A stretch of DNA of 28,959 nt from assembly GCA_964370375.1 (NCBI GenBank), contig CAYJIX010000024.1, positions 1 through 28,959 of the forward strand, written 5' to 3'. The DNA is from CAYJIX01 sp964370375. GTDB taxonomy: Bacteria > Desulfobacterota > Desulfovibrionia > Desulfovibrionales > Desulfovibrionaceae. Positions 16,743-24,667 of this stretch are shown here, in pieces. The position numbers were made by a program, and so were the translations under genes. Every line of letters starts with the position of its first letter. Position 1 is the stretch's first letter. The notes under the pieces are model-generated. The model had not been told where the DNA came from and did no database searches. It saw nothing but the letters and a program-made list of their open reading frames with translations.

Positions 16743-17657
16743 TTAAAACGTATATTGCAGGCGCACAAAACCACCAAAGGAATCGTCAACATCCGTATCA
16801 GAAAGTGAATTGTAATCACTGTCATGGATTTCTATTTCGCGTAACATGGTGTATTCAAGCCCAAGCGAAATACTAAGGTCTCCTTTATCAAACAAATTTG
16901 GTGTAATATCTGCATAAAGGCCTGTGGTCACATCCTGTTCGGAAAGATAACCTTCTTTTGCTACGGAACTGTCATCAGCCAGCCTATAGCTGTTCCTTGA
17001 CATTAATGCTCCAAGGCGCAAGGCAAACGCCTCATTGAAGCGATAATTAACATAGGATGCAGGAAAACCAATGGATGCAGACAGGCCAAGTTCTTTTGGG
17101 TTGCGATAATTTGCCCCGATGAAGGGGGCCACCAAGGGGTCATCGTAGGAAACCATGGCAACCACTCCAAAATGTACTCTCCAGTCTTTGCTGAATAGAT
17201 AGCTAAGCCCTGCCTGTCCAAAAGCAGAAAAGGATTTATCCATTTCTTCTTCAAAGGAGGCTTGACCGGTGATTCCGGCAAACCAGCCCCAGGTATCATT
17301 GAAAACACCCCTTTTGTTGTAACCTATGCTTATGTTGTGCAAGGTTTCCCATGGTTCATCGCTGCCATTGCCAAATTGTAAAGCCGCAACATCATCCCAA
17401 CTATACTTTCGCCCTGTATAGGTAAGGCTAAGGCCTTGCCATTCAATGGCAGCGGCATATTCGGCAACGCTATAGCTGCCATGACCGTTTTCAACATCAC
17501 TAGAGCCAATATACCGCCCGGCAACTGAAAGGTTAATGGGGCTGCCTGCAAGATACACTTGGCGCAAAGGCTCATCAGCAAAAGAAGCACTTGGGTACGT
17601 CATAAAAACAGAAAGCGCCATAAAAACATACAAAAATTTTTTTTGACAACTAGCCAT
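16743..17657 (-). CDS. Outer-membrane beta-barrel protein
   Basis: 304 residues; AAGGAG seven bases before the ATG. Signal peptide MASCQKKFLYVFMALSVFMT to about residue 27 (ASFA). The mature part consists of alternating amphipathic strands rich in Tyr, Trp, Gly and ends with Val-Arg-Leu-Gln-Tyr-Thr-Phe, the C-terminal Phe signature recognised by the BAM machinery. About 12 strands can be guessed (for example ISIGYNKRG, WFAGITGQASF, GQAGLSYLF, VHFGVVAMVSY, ISLGLEYTML, GGFVRLQYTF). Acidic loops (SDTDVDD, HDSDYN) would be exposed. It is not a recognised porin; it may be an adhesin-like barrel or a small channel. It converges on the four-gene secreted group, which may be a functional hint but not evidence. 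Confidence 0.82.
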   Translation of the reverse strand: MASCQKKFLYVFMALSVFMTYPSASFADEPLRQVYLAGSPINLSVAGRYIGSSDVENGHGSYSVAEYAAAIEWQGLSLTYTGRKYSWDDVAALQFGNGSDEPWETLHNISIGYNKRGVFNDTWGWFAGITGQASFEEEMDKSFSAFGQAGLSYLFSKDWRVHFGVVAMVSYDDPLVAPFIGANYRNPKELGLSASIGFPASYVNYRFNEAFALRLGALMSRNSYRLADDSSVAKEGYLSEQDVTTGLYADITPNLFDKGDLSISLGLEYTMLREIEIHDSDYNSLSDTDVDDSFGGFVRLQYTF

Positions 17658-18086
17658 TGATTAACTCCTTATTTATTGTAATATAAGCGTTTTTTTGTGC
17701 TTCGGCCACAGTAAATTCTTTTTGTAGTTACGCGAAGCACTGAAGGTGTTTGCCTTATATCTTAGCAAATTTCGTTTTGCAAGAAATTTCACCTATGTAA
17801 ACTATAATGAATAGAAAATTGTAATGTCTATTTGATCTTTTGCCATTAAATGTGCTTGTTTGAGGTATCTTTTGTCCATTTTGTTTTTCAGCATCGATTA
17901 TCCAGAGTTTGCAGCAAGGTTACAGTGTGCAAAGTATAGTTGTAAAAATAGCCACCAAAAAAATGCGCCAAGGCTAGCTTGCCTTGACGCAAAAAAAGAG
18001 GGCTTCAAAATGTGATTTTTGCAAAGCGTTGCGCTTTTACAATGCTAACACCTGTAAAGGTGAAGCATGGTAGAAGGGCAAGATCC
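17658..18086. other. Non-coding stretch, barrel gene / ridA
   Basis: About 430 bp. It holds the ridA terminator at 17957-17990 and should hold the barrel gene's promoter in the A+T-rich part near 17700-17870, which I could not pin down. No gene seen. Confidence 0.45.
17957..17990 (-). terminator. Intrinsic terminator of ridA
   Basis: GCGCCAAGGC (17965-17974) and GCCTTGACGC (17981-17990) pair with one mismatch around a 6-base loop; on the minus strand the stem is followed by ATTTTTTT (bases 17964-17957). About 100 nt after the ridA stop. Confidence 0.75.
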
Positions 18087-18437
18087 CTACGGCAATGCTG
18101 CCACAATGGACACTTCGCACAACAGTTCAGGACTTGCAAGGCTTGCTTCAACACAGGCCCTAGCTGGAGCACAGCCAGGCATAACCCAAGCATCCCAAAC
18201 GGTGTTAAAGGCATCATAATCATTCATATCTTTTAGGTACACAGTGGCAGAAAGCAGGCGGTCACGGGTGGTTCCTGCCTCTTTAAGCAATGCGTCAACG
18301 CGGTCAAGCATGGTTTTGGCTTGTTCTTGCACAGTGGGAGAATCGCACCCCACCTGCCCACAAAGGTACACGGTACCGTTGTGAATAACAATGCGGCTCA
18401 TGCGTGCGTTGGTATGGATTTTGGTGATTTCGCTCAT
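18087..18437 (-). CDS. ridA: RidA family enamine/imine deaminase
   Basis: 116 residues; AAGGAG five bases before the ATG. Family signature residues are visible: GTVYLCGQVG near the N-terminus, ATVYLKDMNDYDAFNTVWDAW, and the substrate-carboxylate-binding Arg93 in APARACVEASLA, with a Glu in CEVSIVAALP at the end. RidA hydrolyses reactive enamines/imines such as 2-aminoacrylate released by PLP enzymes, giving 2-keto acids and ammonia. It has its own terminator and lies upstream of nothing else on that strand. The operon with an imine-type reductase and lyase homologue lies just beyond the tRNA, which could be a functional link, but RidA is also a general housekeeping protein. Confidence 0.92.
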   Translation of the reverse strand: MSEITKIHTNARMSRIVIHNGTVYLCGQVGCDSPTVQEQAKTMLDRVDALLKEAGTTRDRLLSATVYLKDMNDYDAFNTVWDAWVMPGCAPARACVEASLASPELLCEVSIVAALP

Positions 18438-18491
18438 GGTGGCTCCTTTATTGTGGATGGGGTTGATACGCTTTTTGCGCCGATACTACAT

Positions 18492-18525
18492 AAAAAAGGG
18501 GCTTAAAGCGTTGTGCTTTAAGCCC
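18492..18525 (-). terminator. Intrinsic terminator of the tRNA-Ala gene
   Basis: GGGCTTAAAGC (18499-18509) and GCTTTAAGCCC (18515-18525) form a perfect 11-bp stem with a 5-base loop; on the minus strand it is followed by CTTTTTT. It begins about 10 nt after the tRNA 3' end. Confidence 0.85.
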
Positions 18526-18535
18526 TGCAAAATTC

Positions 18536-18611
<76 letters not shown>

Positions 18612-18710
18612 ACAGCAGTGTTGTTCTAGGTGATTTGAAGGGTGCTGTCAAGTGTTTTGTTGCAGATTTGTGTCGTAGATAGAAATTTTTTTTATCTTGT
18701 TCGTATAAAG

Positions 18711-18754
18711 AAAAAAGCCGTGCCCAATCCATGAAGGTGGTAGGCACGGCTTTT
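18711..18754 (-). terminator. Intrinsic terminator of the lyase operon
   Basis: AAAAGCCGTGCC (18713-18724) and GGCACGGCTTTT (18743-18754) form a perfect 12-bp stem with an 18-base loop; on the minus strand it ends in TTTTTT. About 40 nt after the lyase-like gene's stop. It can also work on the plus strand (TTTT). Confidence 0.82.
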
Positions 18755-18790
18755 GGTAAAATGTTTTGCTATAGCAATACAAGCTTGGTG

Positions 18791-20446
18791 TTATTCACCA
18801 AAATTTTGTAAAACGTCTACCACGGCCATGATGTCAGGGCCTTGGATGCGGTCAGGGCCAACAGCAGGTACCACTTTATTTACAGCGTCAAAGAGTTTGC
18901 CTGTGCCGGCACCAAAGGGAGTTTTGGCATCGCGGTTGCGCAGACCCATGGCGCGTGTGCTGTGCAGGGTTTCAATGGCCATGAGCTTATAGAGGCGATC
19001 CATTTGTTCCACAAGGTGGCTGACCACAAGGCCGGCATTGGTGCCCACGTCCTCGATTTCACCGGACAAGGGCAAAACGTCCACGGAAATGGGCATGCTA
19101 AGGGCGCGGATTTCTGCATCCAGTGCGGAAACGGTTTTTTGAATGGTCAAGTAGCCGATGTTGGCATTGTCAGGTGCAAGGTTACGGGGCAGATTTGTAA
19201 AGCGACCGGAGGCCAACTTGAGCACTCTGTGGGCAGAAGCGCGGCCCATGTGGCTAAAGGCAATGCCAAGGCGTTCAAGTTCTGTAACCCAAACCAAAGG
19301 ATCAAAGTTAGCTGTGCCAAGCACAAGGCCTTTAACTTCGCCTTTGCTCACAACGTAGCGTTTGTTCAGGAAGGCATTATTGGGATCGTCAAGCTTGCCG
19401 TCAACCACAACGCCCGGGTTGTCGTCTTGATGGTTGATGTCAAAGACCATGATTTCGCGTAAACTTTCCAAGGAATCAAGCACCGCGCTGTGAATGGTAG
19501 CCACATCGCGGAAGGAAAGGGGGTCTTGCATCGGGCGTTTTGGATGGTCAGAGTACAGATAGCTTCCGGCAAGGTTTGCACGAATGTCTTTGGCGACTTC
19601 TACTGTGGGAGCAAGGGGACGAAGGGCAAGGGTTTCAGCCAAAAAAGGTGAAATGTTACCGTTTAAGCCTTCAAGGCTCAAGCTAAACACCGTATTGGCT
19701 GTGTCTAACAAACGTTCAGCATCAAGTACGGCAAGGCAGGCCAAGGCTGATGAAAAGGAGTTGGTGCTCAGCAAGGTTAAGCCGTCTTTGGCATAGGGTT
19801 TTACGGATTTAAGGCCGGCTTGTTTAAGAGCTTCGGCGCCGCTCATGCGTTTGCCTTTATAAAAGGCCTCGTGTTCGCCCATCATGACAAGGCCTACATA
19901 GGGCAACATGGTGATATCGCCAACACCTACAGTACCTTGCATCGGCATGACAGGATGCACGCCGGCATTGAGCATGCTTACATACATGTTGACGATGTCA
20001 GGATGAAAAGCAGAATAGCCGTTAAGAGCTCTATTTAGGCGAATAAGAAGGGAGGCGCGAACGACGTCTTCCGGAGCAGCCGGGCCAACAGACACGGCAT
20101 GGGTCATGATCATGATGCGGTTGAAGTTTTCAGAGGCTTTGCGAGCGTCAGCTGAAAGCACATCACCTGTAAAGACAACGCGGTCCTTGTTGATGCCAAC
20201 GCCTGTGTTAAGCCCATATACATTTTTGCCTTCACGGGCAGATTGCAGCAACAAGCGGTGGGAAAGCTCCACACGCTTCATGGCTTCTTTATCAAGGCTT
20301 ACTTTTGCACCGTTACGGGCAACATCTTCAACCTGTTCAAGTGTCAGATTTTTGCCTGTAAGCGTGATGGTGTTTGCAGCCAATCCGGCTACGGGTAGGC
20401 AGAGCAGGGCGAAAAGTGCCACTGCTGCAACAAATGATCTACGCAT
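18791..20446 (-). CDS. Secreted aromatic-amino-acid-lyase (HAL/PAL) family protein lacking the MIO Ala-Ser-Gly triad
   Basis: 551 residues from the ATG at 20446 (AGGAGA six bases upstream), which gives a Sec signal peptide MRRSFVAAVALFALLCLPVA ending near residue 26; upstream in-frame codons only shadow the neighbouring gene. The whole family fold follows: YGLNTGVG with the catalytic-type Tyr77, THAVSVG, IRLNRALNGYS, LNAGVHPVMP, then GTVGVGD (171-177) where histidine/phenylalanine lyases have GSVGASGD. The Ala-Ser-Gly that cyclises to MIO is therefore missing, with one residue fewer. The active-site Asn of LINGTQ is Ser here (LLSTNS). QDPLSFR, DDNPGVV, NFDPLVWV, SGEIEDVG are retained in altered form. 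Last gene of the six-gene operon, 121 bp after the reductase gene. Export plus loss of MIO argues against cytosolic histidine or phenylalanine deamination; it may be a lyase using another mechanism or a binding protein. Confidence 0.85.
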   Translation of the reverse strand: MRRSFVAAVALFALLCLPVAGLAANTITLTGKNLTLEQVEDVARNGAKVSLDKEAMKRVELSHRLLLQSAREGKNVYGLNTGVGINKDRVVFTGDVLSADARKASENFNRIMIMTHAVSVGPAAPEDVVRASLLIRLNRALNGYSAFHPDIVNMYVSMLNAGVHPVMPMQGTVGVGDITMLPYVGLVMMGEHEAFYKGKRMSGAEALKQAGLKSVKPYAKDGLTLLSTNSFSSALACLAVLDAERLLDTANTVFSLSLEGLNGNISPFLAETLALRPLAPTVEVAKDIRANLAGSYLYSDHPKRPMQDPLSFRDVATIHSAVLDSLESLREIMVFDINHQDDNPGVVVDGKLDDPNNAFLNKRYVVSKGEVKGLVLGTANFDPLVWVTELERLGIAFSHMGRASAHRVLKLASGRFTNLPRNLAPDNANIGYLTIQKTVSALDAEIRALSMPISVDVLPLSGEIEDVGTNAGLVVSHLVEQMDRLYKLMAIETLHSTRAMGLRNRDAKTPFGAGTGKLFDAVNKVVPAVGPDRIQGPDIMAVVDVLQNFGE

Positions 20447-20567
20447 GCCATTCTCCTGTGTAAAGGTTTGGGAGTGAGTAGCGATCCCGAGTTTTGCCAT
20501 AGACAAGGCTAGTGCGGCGTTCACAAATAAAGATAGAATGCTTTTTGCATCTATGTATGCTAAAATT

Positions 20568-21572
20568 TTATCTAAAGCGAAGCTTTTGACCAAGGCCCAT
20601 GCGTTCGGCTTTTTGCAGCATGGCATGACCCAAAGCAATGTCTGACGTGGACAAACCGCGGTGCCAGAACAAAATGGTTTCGTCATCGTTTTCACGTCCC
20701 GGCTTTTTGCCTGCCACGATTTGGCCAAGCTCAGCGTGCAAGTTCTCTTCCGTAATACGGTCAGAATCCACATGGGCACGCAAGGCGCCATAGGGTAAGC
20801 CTTTGCGGCACTGGCCCCAATCGTCCACAACGACTTTGTTCACAACATCGGTGAGGGACAGTTCAACCGAGCTCATGGTGCCATACGGCATGACAAGAGA
20901 GCCTTTTTTGATCCATTCGGTTTTAAACAGCGGCGTGGGTTCGGGCAAGCGCGAAGCTTCAACCATAATATCTGCACCTTCAAGGCAGTCTTGCCAGTTG
21001 TCCACAACGCGGATGGGTTTGCCAAGGTCTTTTTCAAGGCGAGCACCAAAGGCGTCGCGGCTTTCAGGGCGGCGTGAATGGACGCGGATTTCTTCAAAAT
21101 CATAGATGGAATCGAGCAAACGTACGTTCCAATACGCAGTACCGCGAGCACCAACATGGCCAAGCACTTTGGCTTTTTTCGGCCCAAGGAATTTACCGCC
21201 AAGGGCAGTCATGGCGCCTGTACGCATGTCGGTGATGGCGCTGGCGTCAATGATGGCTAAAGGAATCCCGTTTTCAGGGTTAAAGAGGTTGAGGACGGCA
21301 AGTTCAGAGGGGAGGCCTATTTTGTAATTGTTCACAAAATCGCCCACAACTTTAACACCGGCAAGGGCAAGGGGCTCGATATAGCCGCGCAGCACGTTAA
21401 AATGGCCTTTTGATGAATCTTCGGGCACAAGGTGTACCCTAGGCTCAATACGGGTTTGACCATTGCCTTGGGCTGCCAAGCCTTGTTCAACTGCTGCCAA
21501 AATTTCTGCGTCGGTTAGGGCCAGTTCTTGGATGTCCGGGCCGTTAAGATAGGTCAGGTACAATTCGCTCAT
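20568..21572 (-). CDS. Ornithine cyclodeaminase / mu-crystallin family protein (NAD(P)-dependent)
   Basis: 334 residues; GAGGAGA six bases before the ATG. Family features: GVKVVGDFVNNYKIGLPS near residue 75 (Lys of the substrate site), IIDASAITDMRTGAMTALGGKFL (Arg at the carboxylate site), a Rossmann start KAKVLGHVGARGTAYWNVRLL whose Gly motif is G-H-V-G-A-R-G rather than the usual G-x-G-x-Q, SRRPESR as the dinucleotide-selective loop, VVVDDWGQC and STSDIALGHAML. The family includes ornithine cyclodeaminase, alanine dehydrogenases, ketimine and pyrroline-carboxylate reductases, and tauropine-like enzymes, so substrate cannot be read off. It lies 28 bp after tctA and is co-transcribed. With a transporter upstream and a lyase homologue downstream, it probably reduces or deaminates the imported compound or its imine. 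Confidence 0.88.
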   Translation of the reverse strand: MSELYLTYLNGPDIQELALTDAEILAAVEQGLAAQGNGQTRIEPRVHLVPEDSSKGHFNVLRGYIEPLALAGVKVVGDFVNNYKIGLPSELAVLNLFNPENGIPLAIIDASAITDMRTGAMTALGGKFLGPKKAKVLGHVGARGTAYWNVRLLDSIYDFEEIRVHSRRPESRDAFGARLEKDLGKPIRVVDNWQDCLEGADIMVEASRLPEPTPLFKTEWIKKGSLVMPYGTMSSVELSLTDVVNKVVVDDWGQCRKGLPYGALRAHVDSDRITEENLHAELGQIVAGKKPGRENDDETILFWHRGLSTSDIALGHAMLQKAERMGLGQKLRFR

Positions 21573-21600
21573 GGACTGTCTCCTCTGTGTTAATAGTGGT

Positions 21601-23094
21601 TTAAGATGATTTTTTTCGTGCGCTATGAATGGTCAAAATAAGGGTAAACGCCGTGGCCGCCATGATAACCGCGCTGATGGGACGTGTTACAAAAACCGTC
21701 AGGTCCATCTGGTGCACAACAAGAGCGTCACGAGTGTTTTTTTCAATAATGGGGCCAAGCACAAGGCCAAGCACCAAAGGCGGCATGGGCAGTCCCAAAA
21801 CGCCCAAATAATACCCGGCAATGCCAAGAATCCCCATAAGTCCCACGGCAAAGGCCGTGTTGCCGTCGGCAAAACAACCCGTTGCTGCCAGCACTCCGAT
21901 AATGGGTACAAGCACACGCGGTGGAATTTTTAAAATAGCCGGTAAAAAGGGGCGCGCCATAAGGCCCACAATCAAAAGCCAAAGGTTGCTTAACAGCAAA
22001 ATCCAAATAATGCCGGAAAACAAATCACCCCGTTCAAAGATAAAGAAGGGCCCGGGCGTGATGTTTTGGATAGCCAAGGAGCCAAGCATGACAGCCGTCA
22101 CCGTATCACCGGGGATACCAAGGGTAAGCAGCGGCACCATGGCACCGCCTGTGACGGCGTTGTTGGCAACTTCGGCAGAAATGACCCCCGCAGGCGATCC
22201 TTGCCCTAAAGGCGGCTCATCCGGATGCGGTTTTTCCCTAGCAGCTTCGCTGTAGCTGATCCATGACGCCACTGTGGGGCCTGTTCCTGGCAAGATACCA
22301 ATCCCTGTGCCTATGAACGCGCTTTTAACGATAAGCCATTTGTGGCGCAAATACATGCGTACCACAGTAAAAAGGCGGGCTTTTTCTTGACTTGGCAAAA
22401 CGTTCAGGCTGGTCATATTGCCTTGGTTGAGCATTTCTGTCACAGCAAAAAAGGCAATAAGGGCAGGTATGAGCGGAATCCCCGTAAGGAGCCCCGGCAG
22501 GTCAAAGGTAAGGCGCACAACGCCATCTTCAGGGTCAATGCCCACAGTGCCGCAGATCATACCAATAGTAGCAGCAATACAGCCGCGCAGGATGGATTTT
22601 CCGGAAATAGAAGCCACACATACAAGGCCAAAAATACCAAAGCCTGCATATTCAACGGCCGTAAATTCCAAGGCCGCACCTGACAGGGCAGGGGCTAATA
22701 GCATGAGCACAAAACCGGAAAAAATGCCGCCAATAAATGACGAGATAATGGCAAGGGCAAGGGCCATATCTGCCTTGCCGCCTCGAGCCATGGGATAGCC
22801 GTCTAGGGTAGAGGCGGCATTGCCCGGGGCCCCCGGCGTATTGACCAAGATAGCAGGAATGGAGCCTGCAAAATAACCGCCGCAATAAATACCCAAAAGC
22901 AAGCCCATGGATTGTTCAAACCCAACGCCAAAGGTAAGCGGCGTGGCAATGGCAACCCCTGCCGTAGCGGTAAGGCCCGGTGCGGCGCCAAAAATCATAC
23001 CCACAATCACGCCCACAAGGGACCAAAGCAAGACCGTGGGGGATGCGGCCATGGACAGGCCGGCAAAAACATCAGACATGGCGAGCATATCCAT
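21601..23094 (-). CDS. tctA: Tripartite tricarboxylate transporter, large membrane subunit TctA
   Basis: 497 residues, about 11-12 membrane helices. TctA hallmarks: MIFGAAPGLTATAGVAIATP near residue 40, the conserved ILVNTPGAPGNAASTLDG loop, GTGIGILPGTGPTVASWISY, and VPLLTLGIPGDTVTAVMLG; the two Pro-Gly-rich motifs form the repeat-related transport core. The ATG at 23094 is four bases from the tctB stop, with GGGGG inside the end of tctB as ribosome site, so translation is coupled. Together with TctB and the periplasmic TctC it imports carboxylates using an ion gradient. Substrate is set by TctC and cannot be deduced. Confidence 0.95.
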   Translation of the reverse strand: MDMLAMSDVFAGLSMAASPTVLLWSLVGVIVGMIFGAAPGLTATAGVAIATPLTFGVGFEQSMGLLLGIYCGGYFAGSIPAILVNTPGAPGNAASTLDGYPMARGGKADMALALAIISSFIGGIFSGFVLMLLAPALSGAALEFTAVEYAGFGIFGLVCVASISGKSILRGCIAATIGMICGTVGIDPEDGVVRLTFDLPGLLTGIPLIPALIAFFAVTEMLNQGNMTSLNVLPSQEKARLFTVVRMYLRHKWLIVKSAFIGTGIGILPGTGPTVASWISYSEAAREKPHPDEPPLGQGSPAGVISAEVANNAVTGGAMVPLLTLGIPGDTVTAVMLGSLAIQNITPGPFFIFERGDLFSGIIWILLLSNLWLLIVGLMARPFLPAILKIPPRVLVPIIGVLAATGCFADGNTAFAVGLMGILGIAGYYLGVLGLPMPPLVLGLVLGPIIEKNTRDALVVHQMDLTVFVTRPISAVIMAATAFTLILTIHSARKKSS

Positions 23095-23097
23095 AAT

Positions 23098-23538
23098 TTA
23101 CCCCCATACCGGTAAAAGAATCATAAAGCCGTACCTAAACAAGGCATACACCAAAAGGCTTACGGCAAAAGGCGCGATTAAAAGCTCAAGTTTGTTTCTA
23201 GAGCCCATAACCCACATGCCGGCAAAGACAAAAAGCCATGTGCCCAAGCGAAAATCCATATAGCCAAAACCTAATGTATACAGGGCCACTAAAAGGACAA
23301 GGGCAACACTTCTACCGGAGCTGAGTGTTTTCCAAGCAGATTGTAATGATTCGCCACCGCTCTGTAAGCTAAGGGCAGCACCAAGGATGGTGAGCACAAT
23401 GGACAAAAGCTGAGGAAAAAAACGTGGCGAAAGCGATTCTTCGGTGCCTGGTGGCTCCTCAATACCAAAGGTGGCCATAAAAAGGGCCACGCCAAGGCAT
23501 AACGTTATCAAACCTAAAAGACGATTGGTGGTTTGCAT
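23098..23538 (-). CDS. tctB: Tripartite tricarboxylate transporter, small membrane subunit TctB
   Basis: 146 residues with four predicted membrane helices (about 8-25, 43-60, 78-95, 115-140 including LLIAPFAVSLLVYALFRYGF); the loop ESLSPRFFPQLLSIVLTILG after helix 1 is the usual TctB signature. AAGGACAG precedes the ATG. Family members are short and poorly conserved, so position between TctC and TctA is strong support. TctB is required for assembly or coupling of the TctA channel. Confidence 0.92.
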   Translation of the reverse strand: MQTTNRLLGLITLCLGVALFMATFGIEEPPGTEESLSPRFFPQLLSIVLTILGAALSLQSGGESLQSAWKTLSSGRSVALVLLVALYTLGFGYMDFRLGTWLFVFAGMWVMGSRNKLELLIAPFAVSLLVYALFRYGFMILLPVWG

Positions 23539-23633
23539 AGAGCTGTCCTTACGTTTTGAAGCACGCTATCAGGCAGGCTGATTGGCAATGCCAAATAGCA
23601 TGTTGCGTTTTGGGAGGACGAGTTGAGTATGCA

Positions 23634-23671
23634 TTTTTTGAGGGGATTCAAGGAAAAATCCCCCCAAAAAA
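23634..23671 (-). promoter_or_regulatory. Intercistronic hairpin between tctC and tctB
   Basis: Arms 23634-23648 (TTTTTTG-A-GGGGATT) and 23657-23671 pair with one mismatch over 15 positions around an 8-base loop, in the 149-bp gap directly after the tctC stop. It has no following T tract on the minus strand. Such hairpins after binding-protein genes protect the upstream mRNA or partly terminate, giving more binding protein than permease. Confidence 0.55.
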
Positions 23672-23687
23672 GAAAAGAATTACAAAC

Positions 23688-24650
23688 TTATTTTTTCAAA
23701 AGGCCAAGGGTGTCCAACACAACTTTGTGGTTGGCAATGTTGGCGTCAATAACTTTTTGAAAGCCAGCTCCGTCAAGGTAAGCTTCGTTGAAGTTGAGCT
23801 TTTTATACATTTCCTTGGTTTCAGGCTGGGTTGCAGCGTCTTTCACAGCTGCTTCAAGTTGCGCAATGATTTCTTTGGGGGTTTCTTTACGTACAAGCAG
23901 GCCAAACCATAAGCTATCTGGTGTGTCATAGCCTAATTCTTTAAAGGTGGGGACATCGGCCATATAGGGCACGCGCTCATCAGCACCCATGGCAAGGACG
24001 CGAAGTTTTTTGCCTTTCGCCATGGGGATAAACACAGGGGCGGCTGTAAACACAAAATCCACTTCGCCGCTCATGGCTTTTAAGGCAGCACCGGTTCCGC
24101 CTTGACCTGCAACGTGGGTGAGCTCAAAGCCTTGGTCCTTGGCAAATTGGGTCATGCTGATGCGCTGCTTTGTGGTGGGGCTGGGTGTGGAATAGGCCAA
24201 TGTTTTGGCTTTGGCAGCTTTGATGAGGTCATCCATGCTCTTTAAAGGGCTGTTTGCGCCAACAGCAACAGCAAGGGGGTTTTCCACAAGCTGGGCCAAA
24301 GGGGTAAAATCATCGGGAGTAAAGCCGCTGTCACTGATAAAAGGGCCTGCTGTCAGTGCGCCTGTGGAGGCCATTACCAAGGTATAGCCGTCAGCAGGAG
24401 CTTTGGCTGCTTGGGCAATGCCCATGGAACCGCCGCCACCGGGAACGTTTTGTACGATAACAGGCACGCCAAGGACTTTACGCATGCGTTCAGACATGAC
24501 GCGTGCGGTGTTGTCGATGGAATCACCGGGTGCAAAAGGCACAATAATACGAATGGCTTTTTGAGGAAATTTTTCAGCTGCCATGGCAGAACCTGAAAAA
24601 AGAAGGCCACTTACAAGAAGAGCTGTCAATGCTTTGGATAGAATTTTCAT
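23688..24650 (-). CDS. tctC: Tripartite tricarboxylate transporter, solute-binding protein TctC (Bug family)
   Basis: 320 residues; AAGGAG six bases before the ATG. Sec signal peptide cleaved after SAMA (residue 24), typical mature start EKFPQKAIRIIVPFAPGDSIDNTAR, then VIVQNVPGGGGSMGIAQAAKAPADGYTLVMAST and GEVDFVFTA, all standard for Bug proteins. The ligand pocket of Bug proteins binds carboxylates through backbone contacts in these two loops. The first loop has GDSID where many have GGxTD. It captures the substrate in the periplasm for TctAB. It starts 17 bp after the PhnD-like gene and is followed by the hairpin at 23634-23671. Confidence 0.95.
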   Translation of the reverse strand: MKILSKALTALLVSGLLFSGSAMAAEKFPQKAIRIIVPFAPGDSIDNTARVMSERMRKVLGVPVIVQNVPGGGGSMGIAQAAKAPADGYTLVMASTGALTAGPFISDSGFTPDDFTPLAQLVENPLAVAVGANSPLKSMDDLIKAAKAKTLAYSTPSPTTKQRISMTQFAKDQGFELTHVAGQGGTGAALKAMSGEVDFVFTAAPVFIPMAKGKKLRVLAMGADERVPYMADVPTFKELGYDTPDSLWFGLLVRKETPKEIIAQLEAAVKDAATQPETKEMYKKLNFNEAYLDGAGFQKVIDANIANHKVVLDTLGLLKK

Positions 24651-24667
24651 GTAAAACTCCTTTTGGC

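Noticed and set aside
20447..20830. In-frame extension of the lyase-like gene to an ATG at 20830
   Set aside because: It would read through the neighbouring reductase gene in another frame, bury the signal peptide in the interior and has no ribosome site; the ATG at 20446 has a good one.
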